From Draconibacterium mangrovi (lineage in GTDB: Bacteria > Bacteroidota > Bacteroidia > Bacteroidales > Prolixibacteraceae), in the NCBI RefSeq assembly GCF_010586825.1, contig NZ_JAAAGB010000001.1:744001-808000 (forward strand): a stretch of DNA of 64,000 nucleotides. The letters run 5' to 3'. How positions within the stretch are numbered: the first letter of the stretch is position 1; each line of letters begins with the position of its first letter. Positions 8,253 through 16,364 of this stretch are shown here, one piece after another. The position numbers and the translations under genes are program-made. The notes under the pieces were generated by a model. The model saw only the letters and a list, made by a program, of their open reading frames with translations, had not been told where the DNA came from and searched no databases.

Positions 8253-10007
8253 CTATAGTTTTATCAACTCCAAATACATCAACTGCTTATCGCTGTTATT
8301 TTCTGCGGCAGGCAGCAGTGAAATTGATTGCTCACCGCTTTCCGTTATTTCTATTTCGCCCAGCTTTAGCAGTTCATAGTCTTCACCTGTATCGGGGATT
8401 TCAGTTTCTATTTTCTGATCACCCAAACTAACCGTCACTCCTCCTTCATCGGCGCTCCACACCAAGGCTTCCACCCGGTATGTACCCGGTTCAGCCTCAA
8501 ATATCCACTCTAAACGTGTGCGGGCATCCACCCAGTTGGCAATTATTGAGTTTGAACCACTACCCTTTAATACCGCATGTTCGCCATATCCGGGATTATA
8601 AATATCGGCAAAGTCGGCAGGTAACAACACACTACCTTCTTTTAAATGTGGCTTGTTACTTGTTACCGTTATTTCGCCACGTATTTTCACAACAACTACC
8701 GTATTTATCTCATCAAATATTACCGATGGAGCATGCACATGTAAATCGCCCTCCTCAAATTTCCATGCAAAATGTTGTTTCGGGTTCGACAACAGGTAAA
8801 CATCGCGCACATTCGCGTCAAGCCCAGGAACACTCAGCAAACCATCTTTTGGCCAGTCGAAAACATGCAGGTACAGATTGGTTACACCGCCCTCCTTTTT
8901 TGTGGTACAGCGGCCCCAGGGCAATTTATAAAACGGACTGGCACTGGTGCCGTATATCGACTTGCCGTTTTGCTGCATCCAATGCCCTATTTCTTTTAGC
9001 CGCTCAACACTGGCTTTTGGGAATTCACCTGTTGCAGTTGGCCCCACGTTCAGCAACAGGTTACCACCTTTACTGGCAATATCAACCAGCATTTTTATCA
9101 ACTCTTCGGTCGATTTCCAGTTTTCGTCGTACCATTTGTAACCCCAGCTGGTGTTCATGGTCATGCACACCTCCCAGTCGTAATCCAGCCCGGTTGGCGG
9201 CACATGCTGCTCGGGTGTTTGAAAATCGCCCGGCCACGGACGATACAGGCGGTTATTCGTTATCAGGTTAGGGTAATCATCGGTAACTGCTTTTAAAGCA
9301 TTGGCTGCTTCTTCGGTCATTCCACGTGGCGTATCCCACCACAAAATATCCAGCCCTCCGTAGTTTTCCAAAATTTCTTTTACCTGCGGCACCGCCTTTC
9401 CGTTTATGTAATTCATCAGTGGTTCGCGTTCTAAATCCGGGTCCCAGTGTGGTTTACCTTCTTCAATGTTCCAGTAAGTTCCGCCCGGCTCGTGCCAGTC
9501 TTGTGCCTGCGAGTAGTAAAAACCCAATCGAATACCTTCTCTTTCACAAACTTCAGCCAGTTCTTTTAAGGGGTCGCGGTCAAAAGGCGTAGCATCAACA
9601 ATATTGTATTTGCTGGCTTTTGAATGAAACATCGCAAAACCATCGTGGTGTTTCGAAGTGATCACGATGTATTTCATTCCGGCATATTTTGCCAGTTTTA
9701 CCCATTCTTCGGCATCGTATTTTTCCGGATTAAACGTTTCCGCCAGTTTCTCGTATTCTTTCACTGGAATTTTAGCATTCGCCATAATCCACTCGCTGAT
9801 CCCCGGAATACGTTCGCCTTTCCATTCCCCAGCAGGCTCGGCGTACAATCCCCAGTGAATAAACATTCCGAAGCGGGCCTCGCGCCACCACTCCATTTTG
9901 TCGTTTTGATTTTCTACTGTGGTTGATTTTTCAGATTCTTGCCCTGTTTTTTTCGTACAAGAAAGACACACCAGCACAATTATTACTATTGATAAGATTT
10001 TACACAT
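8253..10007 (-). CDS. GH29 alpha-L-fucosidase, lipoprotein
   Basis: Removes alpha-linked L-fucose from glycans. The 584-residue protein starts with a probable lipoprotein signal (CLSC, Cys17). The GH29 (beta/alpha)8 domain covers about residues 36-350: RFGMFIHWG, SKHHDGFAMF, LGFYYSQAQDWH and the nucleophile region LDILWWDTP with Asp225 as candidate nucleophile, then GNLLLNVGP. The C-terminal region (about 350-584) is beta-rich and probably holds one or two accessory domains, possibly carbohydrate-binding. It diverges from a sulfatase gene at 10158, suggesting joint action on a sulfated fucose-containing glycan. No SusC/SusD pair is adjacent. Confidence 0.93.
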   Translation of the reverse strand: MCKILSIVIIVLVCLSCTKKTGQESEKSTTVENQNDKMEWWREARFGMFIHWGLYAEPAGEWKGERIPGISEWIMANAKIPVKEYEKLAETFNPEKYDAEEWVKLAKYAGMKYIVITSKHHDGFAMFHSKASKYNIVDATPFDRDPLKELAEVCEREGIRLGFYYSQAQDWHEPGGTYWNIEEGKPHWDPDLEREPLMNYINGKAVPQVKEILENYGGLDILWWDTPRGMTEEAANALKAVTDDYPNLITNNRLYRPWPGDFQTPEQHVPPTGLDYDWEVCMTMNTSWGYKWYDENWKSTEELIKMLVDIASKGGNLLLNVGPTATGEFPKASVERLKEIGHWMQQNGKSIYGTSASPFYKLPWGRCTTKKEGGVTNLYLHVFDWPKDGLLSVPGLDANVRDVYLLSNPKQHFAWKFEEGDLHVHAPSVIFDEINTVVVVKIRGEITVTSNKPHLKEGSVLLPADFADIYNPGYGEHAVLKGSGSNSIIANWVDARTRLEWIFEAEPGTYRVEALVWSADEGGVTVSLGDQKIETEIPDTGEDYELLKLGEIEITESGEQSISLLPAAENNSDKQLMYLELIKL

Positions 10008-10157
10008 GGCGAATCGTTTAGAATTAGTTCATAATTAGTCATATAAAGATCTGGATAATTACAACATAAACAAAAAACAAAAGCCCTGATATTTTTACGT
10101 TATAGTTAACGATACCTTGTAAAAAGTTATCTTTAATCTTAAAATTATACCATACTT

Positions 10158-11705
10158 ATGAAACATGCACCTTTTGTTTTTATCGTACTCTGTATCTTTC
10201 TTTTTCAAGCCTGCTCTCCGAAAAATGAAAAGCCAAATATTATACTCATTAGTGCAGACGATTTAGGATGGAGTGACATCGGCTGCTACGGTAGCGAAAT
10301 AAAAACACCAAACCTCGATCAGCTGGGCGAAGGAGGAATGCGCTTTACCAATTTCCACAATACCTCTAAATGTTTTCCGTCCAGAGCCTGTTTACTTACC
10401 GGAGTGTACGCTCAACAAAATAACTATCATAAAACGTTTACTAATCCGATTACCAATGCAGTCACATTGGGCGAAGTGCTAAAAACCGCCGGATACCGCA
10501 CACTCTGGTCGGGGAAACATCATGGATTAGAAAATCCTTATAATCGCGGATTCGATCGCTATTACGGATTAAAAGATGGGGCATGTAATCATTTCAACCC
10601 AGGCAACCAAAGGCCCGGAGAAGGTGTTCCGGCCCGAAAAGGGAGACCTGGTCAGAAAAATAAACGTGCCTGGTGTATCGACAGTGTAATGTACAGTCCT
10701 TATACACCTGCAGAAAAGGATTTCTATACTACAGATTATTTTACACACCATGCCATTAACTGGCTGGAAGAATACAAAAATGAAGAAAAACCATTCTTTC
10801 TATACCTGGCTTACACCGCTCCTCACGACCCGTTAATGGCCTGGCCCGAAGACATTTCCAAATATAAAGAAAAATATGATGCCGGTTATGAAACCATTAG
10901 AAAGCAACGCTATCAAAAACAGTTGAGTTCAGGACTAATTAACGAGAAATATAAACTATCAGCTGCAACCTACCAAAACTGGAGCGAGTTAAGTGATTCG
11001 ATAAGAAATACTGAAATTCAGAAAATGGAAGTCTATGCAGCTATGATTGATCGGCTGGACCAGAATATTGGTCGATTGTTGGCTAAACTCAAGGAAACCG
11101 GTAAAGATAAAAACACTTTGATCATGTTTGTTTCCGACAATGGTGCTTCGGCTGAATTGGTTAAAATTGATGACGATTATGGCGATATAGGAACACTTAC
11201 CTGTTGGAGTTCGCTTGGTGAGCATTGGGCAAACGTAAGTAACACCCCATTTCGTTATTTCAAAAATTATAGTTTCGAGGGAGGAATAAATACCCCATTT
11301 ATTGCATATTGGCCCGAAAAAATAAAGCCTAAAACAATAAGCGAATACCCGGGACACTTTATTGATATGATGGCGACGCTGGTTGACATTACAGGGGCTG
11401 AATATCCCTCCGAATTCAATAAACAAAAAATTACGCCAATGCAGGGAGAAAGTTTACTGCCCGTTTTTCAGGGAGCTAACAAAAAACGTCAAAAACCACT
11501 TTTCTGGGAATGGAATAATGGACAGGCTGCATACAACAACGGATATAAAATCGTGAAAAATGGTTTAAATAAACCATTCGAATTGTACAATGTTGAAAAT
11601 GATCCTACAGAAACCCAGAACCTGGCAAACGAGAATCCTGAGCAACTAAAAAAAATGGAATCCCTTTTCAACTACTGGAAATCGTCGTTACCCATATTTG
11701 AGTAA
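10158..11705 (+). CDS. Sulfatase of the formylglycine (S1) type, lipoprotein
   Basis: Hydrolyses sulfate esters, probably on polysaccharides. The 515-residue protein has a lipoprotein signal (FQACSP, Cys19). N-terminal metal site: ILISADDLGWSDIGCYG. The activation motif is KCFPSRACLLTG, with Cys72 in C-x-P-S-R context, so it should be converted to formylglycine by a sulfatase-maturing radical SAM enzyme, which is not recognisable in this window. Further signatures are SGKHHGLEN and the second metal site FVSDNGAS. The C-terminal subdomain (ELYNVENDPTETQNLA) is typical of arylsulfatase A-like proteins. Divergent from the fucosidase; the shared 150-bp region should hold both promoters. Confidence 0.93.
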   Translation: MKHAPFVFIVLCIFLFQACSPKNEKPNIILISADDLGWSDIGCYGSEIKTPNLDQLGEGGMRFTNFHNTSKCFPSRACLLTGVYAQQNNYHKTFTNPITNAVTLGEVLKTAGYRTLWSGKHHGLENPYNRGFDRYYGLKDGACNHFNPGNQRPGEGVPARKGRPGQKNKRAWCIDSVMYSPYTPAEKDFYTTDYFTHHAINWLEEYKNEEKPFFLYLAYTAPHDPLMAWPEDISKYKEKYDAGYETIRKQRYQKQLSSGLINEKYKLSAATYQNWSELSDSIRNTEIQKMEVYAAMIDRLDQNIGRLLAKLKETGKDKNTLIMFVSDNGASAELVKIDDDYGDIGTLTCWSSLGEHWANVSNTPFRYFKNYSFEGGINTPFIAYWPEKIKPKTISEYPGHFIDMMATLVDITGAEYPSEFNKQKITPMQGESLLPVFQGANKKRQKPLFWEWNNGQAAYNNGYKIVKNGLNKPFELYNVENDPTETQNLANENPEQLKKMESLFNYWKSSLPIFE

Positions 11706-11871
11706 ATTGAAATTGAAGCATATTTCTATGACACAGATAAAAATATTTCGAGCCTGTTTCCAATTAAACAGCCCGGTTAAAATGCCAATCATGTTAATCA
11801 AAGCTTAATATCACTTATACATTTTTATCTTGAATAGAAATTTACTTAATTAGCCTTCCAATGATCATGAA

Positions 11872-12654
11872 ATGACAAACAAAACTTGCCTGATTTTTTG
11901 CAATTGTGGTGCTGGCATCATTTCCGACGATAAGAAGGAAGAGCTTTCCGAAGCTTTTAAACCCCTCGGAGTTGATATTTATGAGCTGCACGACCTGTGT
12001 GCTTTTTCGCTGAATGAAAAGGACTTTCTGCACAAATTGGATAACGATTACGATAAAACACTGATTGCTGCCTGCTACCCGCGGGCCATTAAAAATATGT
12101 TTGAGCAGAACCAAGTACAACTCAATAATTACGAGGTGTTTAATTTCAGGGAAGCAGGCACCGAACAAATTACTGCTGACGTATCAACAAAGATTGACGA
12201 AAAACAAGACGAAACTTGTTACGAAATAAAAAAGACCGGGCTAAATGTTCCGGCCTGGTACCCTATCATCGACAAAGAGCGTTGTACCCTTTGCGGACAG
12301 TGTGCCCGGTTCTGTGTTTTTGGAGTTTATTCGTACAATAAAAAAAGCCTAAAGGTTGTCAATCCGTTGTCGTGCAAAAACAATTGTCCGGCTTGCGGAC
12401 GAACCTGCCCGGCATCGGCGATTATATTCCCGCGTTTACCTGAAAATTCTGCTTTATCAGGAGCAGAACCCGGCGACGATAAAAAAGCACAGGGAAACGA
12501 TCAAAAAGCAAATTTGTTTGTTCTGCTGAACGAGCGTAACAATGCCCGGAGAAACATTTTCAAACAAGGCGCTTTTCAACAAGCAGAAGAAGAGAAAAAG
12601 AGAGCCCTGGAAGAATTAAAGAACAGCTTAAAGAATCCAAAAAGAGATGCTTAA
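11872..12654 (+). CDS. Ferredoxin-like iron-sulfur protein, first gene of the isoprenoid operon
   Basis: 260 residues. The N-terminal part (about 1-110) starts with a cysteine pair (IFCNCGAG) and contains AACYPRA, resembling the N-terminal domain of HdrA-type heterodisulfide reductase subunits. The C-terminal part carries two cluster motifs: CTLCGQCARFC (C-x2-C-x2-C-x3-C) and CKNNCPACGRTCP (C-x3-C-x2-C-x3-CP), so probably two [4Fe-4S] clusters. The tail is charged and helical. The stop overlaps the start of the radical SAM gene by 8 bp, indicating translational coupling. It may deliver electrons to that enzyme; this is inferred from position only. Confidence 0.8.
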   Translation: MTNKTCLIFCNCGAGIISDDKKEELSEAFKPLGVDIYELHDLCAFSLNEKDFLHKLDNDYDKTLIAACYPRAIKNMFEQNQVQLNNYEVFNFREAGTEQITADVSTKIDEKQDETCYEIKKTGLNVPAWYPIIDKERCTLCGQCARFCVFGVYSYNKKSLKVVNPLSCKNNCPACGRTCPASAIIFPRLPENSALSGAEPGDDKKAQGNDQKANLFVLLNERNNARRNIFKQGAFQQAEEEKKRALEELKNSLKNPKRDA

Positions 12655-13819
12655 ACAAATCCTGAAAACAGATAAAAAATGCTTGTATAAGTTTGCATAT
12701 AACATGGGCTTAAAAGGTGCCCGTGGCATTCAGCGTTTTCAGAAACGAATAAAAAGTGGCGATTTTTTTCCGGCATTCCATTTTATTTCGGTTACCGACG
12801 ATTGTAACCTGAATTGCCAGGGCTGCTGGGTAACGCATAAAAAACAAAATGCGCGCATGTCGCCCGAAATGCTGGATTCGATAATCACGCAATCGAAAGC
12901 AAAAGGATCATATTTTTTCGGGATACTGGGTGGCGAGCCACTCATGTTCAAACCGCTTTTTGATGTTTTCGAAAAACATTCCGACTGCTATTTTCAGCTG
13001 TTTACCAACGGGACTTTGCTCACAAAAGATATTGCCGAACGATTACGCAAACTGGCCAATGTTTCGCCGCTAATCAGTTTTGAAGGCGACACAGAAATTG
13101 CCGATGTGCGCCGGGGAGGAAAAAACGTTTATCAAAAAGCGCAATCCGCCATCGATCATTCAACCGATGCCGGATTGATAACCGGTGTGGCCATGAGTGT
13201 TTGTAAATCGAACATTGACCTTGCATTTTCCGATGAATTTATCAACTCGCTGATCGACCGCGGAGTACTTTATTTGTGGTACTACATTTATCGTCCGGCG
13301 GGACAGGATGCATCTGTTGAGCTTTGTCTGTCGGCGGAACAAATTGAGCAACTTCGCCAGTTTATTGTCGATGCGCGCCGAAAATACAACATCGCTATTA
13401 TCGACGCCTATTGGGATGAAAATGGAAAAGGATTGTGCCCCGCGGCATCGGGCCTAAGTCACCATATTAATGCTTCGGGCGATATCGAACCTTGCCCGGT
13501 TATTCAGTTTGCCACCAACAATGTGGCAGATGGCGATTTGGAAAGCATTTACCGCAAATCCACTTTCCTGGCCGGATTTAAAACAGAAATACCAAAATTG
13601 ACCACGGGCTGCATCGTTATGGACGATCCGCAGTGGTTAGTTAATTATACAAAACAACACGCCGCAAAAGATACATCGGGCAGAGAGAACGAAGCCGAAC
13701 GACTGAGCAAAATGGAAAAAGTTTCCAGTCATGGTTCGGCCAAGCCCGTTCGCGAAAAGAGCTGGATGTATCGCTTTGCAAAAAAACGGGCATTTTTTGG
13801 CTTTGGCGCCTACGGTTAA
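12647..13819 (+). CDS. Radical SAM enzyme of unknown substrate
   Basis: 390 residues. The radical SAM signature CNLNCQGC (C-x3-C-x2-C) is near residue 53, followed by the SAM-binding GGEP motif (LGGEPLMF) and a strand with FTNGTLL. The C-terminal part has conserved cysteines (GLCPAASG, EPCPVI, TTGCIV) in an arrangement like a reduced SPASM-type domain, possibly binding an auxiliary cluster. The end is basic and Lys/Arg-rich. It overlaps the upstream gene by 8 bp; the next gene begins two bases after its stop. In this operon it probably modifies an isoprenoid or performs an oxidation-type step, as HpnH does for hopanoids, but the motif surroundings are not those of HpnH. Substrate unknown. Confidence 0.85.
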   Translation: MLKQILKTDKKCLYKFAYNMGLKGARGIQRFQKRIKSGDFFPAFHFISVTDDCNLNCQGCWVTHKKQNARMSPEMLDSIITQSKAKGSYFFGILGGEPLMFKPLFDVFEKHSDCYFQLFTNGTLLTKDIAERLRKLANVSPLISFEGDTEIADVRRGGKNVYQKAQSAIDHSTDAGLITGVAMSVCKSNIDLAFSDEFINSLIDRGVLYLWYYIYRPAGQDASVELCLSAEQIEQLRQFIVDARRKYNIAIIDAYWDENGKGLCPAASGLSHHINASGDIEPCPVIQFATNNVADGDLESIYRKSTFLAGFKTEIPKLTTGCIVMDDPQWLVNYTKQHAAKDTSGRENEAERLSKMEKVSSHGSAKPVREKSWMYRFAKKRAFFGFGAYG

Positions 13820-13820
13820 T

Positions 13821-15404
13821 ATGAAGGAGACAAATGGCATATTAAAAGTTCCGGAGGAATCGTTCGTACGCAATAAAATGCGTAAGGCTGCTGCAGCTAT
13901 GCTCGGAATGTTGGAGCTGCGTCCTCCAGTAAATATCCAGAAACTGGAAGAACTGGCCGCTGATTTGGTGCGCGAGCAGGAAATTTCAGCTGAATTTATT
14001 CCTTTTGCAATGGTATTGCTGGGCAACGAATCGTGGCGAAAAACGGTAAAAGCCACGCCCATGAACCGCCGGCTTTTACTGTTGCCGCAATGCCTGAACG
14101 ACAACAATAAATGCGAGGGCCTGTTCGACGAACTGGGGCTGAATTGTGCAGGATGTAAGGCCTGCCCCATCGATGATCTGTTGATAGAAGCAGAATCAAA
14201 AGGATATGCCAATCTGGTGGCCGAAGGAACCACGGTTGCGGTTGGTTTGGTTGAAGAAGGATCGATAGATGCTGTAATCGGCGTGAGTTGTATGCCGGTG
14301 TTACAACGGTCGTTTGAGCCGGTATCAAATGCTGCCGTTCCGGTAATTGGCATCCCGCTGCTTTTCGATGGTTGTGAAGAGACCCGTGCAGATATAAAAT
14401 GGATTCTGGATGAAATGCGTTCTTATGAGCCGGATGAAGCGCACCAACCCATTTCGGTATCGTTGTTAAAGAACCGGATCGAAGCTTTTTTTACAAAAGA
14501 AAACATCGAAAAATACATTCCGGGTCGCGATAAAACTGAACAAATTGCACAGGAATACCTGCTTGTAGATGGGCAACGGATACGACCGCTACTTGCGGCT
14601 TTAAGTTACCAGGCCTACTCAACTACTGATACCGATGAGCTTCTGCAGCCCTTAACGCTTATTATTGAGTGTTTTCATAAGGCGTCGCTAATTCACGACG
14701 ATATTGAGGACAATGCCAACCAGCGTTACAACACGCTTACGGCGCATGAAAAATATGGTGTTGCGCAGGCCATCAATGCAGGTGATTTTCTGATTGGCAA
14801 AGGCTACGAGTTGTTGAGCGATCTGGCTATTTCGAATGAAACCATGAGAAACTGCCTGCGTTTTATTGCCCACTCGCACATACAATTAACACGCGGACAA
14901 GGCGTCGACATTCTTTTCAATGACGGCAAAATCCAATTGCTGCCCGATGAGATGATCGAGGTTTTTAAAAATAAAACCGGTGAAGCCATAAAAGTGGCCT
15001 TGTTGCTGGGAGCAATTGTTGGAGGAGCAAACAAACAGGAACAGGAAATTCTGGAACAATTTGCCGATTATATGGGAATTGCCTATCAAATTCGCGACGA
15101 CCTGAATGAATATACGGAACAACACGCTGCCGAAAAAACCGGCGATTATCCCTTCCTGCTGGCCTTGCTGAATAAACATTTTGCCGATCAGGGAAAAGAG
15201 ACGCCAGCGAATTTATTCGGGCAAGTTGGTGAATTCAGAAAGTTGATTGATGAAACCGGATTGCAAGCAGCTGCAAAAAAATACTTGCAACAATACATCG
15301 ATAACTGTTACGCAGAGCTGGATAAACTGGATAATTCCAAACTTCGTCTGAGCCTTTACGGCGTGATGGGAAAAATCTTCAAATCAGAAACGACCAATGA
15401 GTAA
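13821..15404 (+). CDS. DUF116 - polyprenyl synthetase fusion protein
   Basis: I take the ATG at 13821 (527 residues), two bases after the radical SAM stop, rather than an upstream in-frame start inside that gene. Residues about 80-195 match DUF116: LLLLPQCLN, then C98, C109, C112 and C115 (CAGCKAC), AVIGVSC (C157) and DGC (C185), so a likely metal or FeS site. Residues about 225-520 are a trans-isoprenyl diphosphate synthase: GQRIRPLL, first Asp-rich motif LIHDDIED (D293-D297), GDFLIGKGYE, GEAIKVALLLGA and a second motif YQIRDDLNEY, which lacks the final Asp of DDxxD. It would build a prenyl diphosphate for the cyclase genes downstream. The fusion is unusual. Confidence 0.88.
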   Translation: MKETNGILKVPEESFVRNKMRKAAAAMLGMLELRPPVNIQKLEELAADLVREQEISAEFIPFAMVLLGNESWRKTVKATPMNRRLLLLPQCLNDNNKCEGLFDELGLNCAGCKACPIDDLLIEAESKGYANLVAEGTTVAVGLVEEGSIDAVIGVSCMPVLQRSFEPVSNAAVPVIGIPLLFDGCEETRADIKWILDEMRSYEPDEAHQPISVSLLKNRIEAFFTKENIEKYIPGRDKTEQIAQEYLLVDGQRIRPLLAALSYQAYSTTDTDELLQPLTLIIECFHKASLIHDDIEDNANQRYNTLTAHEKYGVAQAINAGDFLIGKGYELLSDLAISNETMRNCLRFIAHSHIQLTRGQGVDILFNDGKIQLLPDEMIEVFKNKTGEAIKVALLLGAIVGGANKQEQEILEQFADYMGIAYQIRDDLNEYTEQHAAEKTGDYPFLLALLNKHFADQGKETPANLFGQVGEFRKLIDETGLQAAAKKYLQQYIDNCYAELDKLDNSKLRLSLYGVMGKIFKSETTNE

Positions 15405-16260
15405 ACCAAAGAAAATCGCGATCTATAAAAAACTGGTTCGGCGACTTTCTTTAGGATTTGAAACTTTATCGCCCGAAATACAACAGGAAATAACTGATTT
15501 TATAAAAAGTCAGCAACATACTTCGGGTGGCTTTTGCGATCGTGCCGGAAATCCCGATCCTTATTACTCGCTCTTCGGCTGCTGGCTAAGTTTAGGCACC
15601 GGACAAGACAAAGAAATTGAGCTATTAAAAACATACATATCAAAACAACCTGAGACATCAAGTACCGTTGAAGAACTGGCGCTAAACCTGATGAAAACAG
15701 AGTTGTTGCCGCAACAAAAAAACGAATCAGTATTTTCCTTATTTAGGAAAGTTTTTTCGGGGCACAACTTTATGGATATTTCTTACCGCTTTTTTCTGCT
15801 GGCCTTAACCATTGATGCCACTGCAAAAAGCCGCTTTCTTTTTAACCTGATGGCACATATTTGGCTGCCCTTTTATAAAGTGAAAGAAAACTCGCCATGC
15901 AGTTTGGTGGCGGCACTTTGTTTCGCCCGTTATGTTTTAGGGTTAGGCTACAAAAAATTCCAACAACTTTTATTGGAATTTCACCAGGAAGAAGCTGGAT
16001 TCAGGGCTTTTGAAACCACACCATTTAGCGACACGCTATCAACCGGAGTAGCACTTTTTTCTCTGGCCGAAACCAATTACGACCTGCGCCTGATCACTCC
16101 CGATTGTCTTGATTTTATTCAAATGAATTATCTTTCAGGAGCCTTTCTTTCCGGCGATGGTGATGAAACCCGCGATTTGGAATATACGTTTTACGGGCTG
16201 CTGGCACTGGGAAGCCTTTTAAAGGATGAATGGGAAGGAAGAAGGATTAAAGTTGAATGA
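15397..16260 (+). CDS. Small alpha/alpha-toroid protein of the prenyltransferase/terpene-cyclase fold
   Basis: 287 residues, starting 8 bp before the stop of the polyprenyl synthetase gene. The beginning (FIKSQQHTSGGFCDRAG followed by YYSLFGCWLSL) resembles a prenyltransferase/squalene-oxidase (PFTB) repeat. Similar Gly/aromatic repeats recur (EAGFRAFETTPFSDTLSTG, DLEYTFYGLLALGSL). No DXDD motif is present. It could be a partner domain of the large cyclase encoded downstream, a divergent class I/II cyclase half, or a prenyl-binding protein. Separated from the cyclase gene by 104 bp of noncoding sequence. Function is inferred from fold and context only. Confidence 0.75.
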   Translation: MSKPKKIAIYKKLVRRLSLGFETLSPEIQQEITDFIKSQQHTSGGFCDRAGNPDPYYSLFGCWLSLGTGQDKEIELLKTYISKQPETSSTVEELALNLMKTELLPQQKNESVFSLFRKVFSGHNFMDISYRFFLLALTIDATAKSRFLFNLMAHIWLPFYKVKENSPCSLVAALCFARYVLGLGYKKFQQLLLEFHQEEAGFRAFETTPFSDTLSTGVALFSLAETNYDLRLITPDCLDFIQMNYLSGAFLSGDGDETRDLEYTFYGLLALGSLLKDEWEGRRIKVE

Positions 16261-16364
16261 AGAATTTAGATTAACGATTTTTGATTTTAGAAGGAATTGA
16301 CAAAATACAATAGGCAAAATTCTAATGTTACCAATGTGCCTAATGTGGTTTAAAAAGGAAGAAA

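Noticed and set aside
8480-9271. Long open frame antisense to the fucosidase
   Set aside because: The minus-strand frame encodes a complete GH29 enzyme; the plus-strand product shows no known motif or plausible composition.
12647-13819. Radical SAM protein as the sulfatase-maturing enzyme for the nearby sulfatase
   Set aside because: Its tight coupling is with the prenyl synthase operon, and the C-terminal cysteine pattern does not match the anSME arrangement I know.
13731-13820. Longer N-terminus for the DUF116-polyprenyl synthetase
   Set aside because: It would overlap the radical SAM gene by about 90 bp and adds residues without family resemblance; the ATG at 13821 follows the upstream stop directly.
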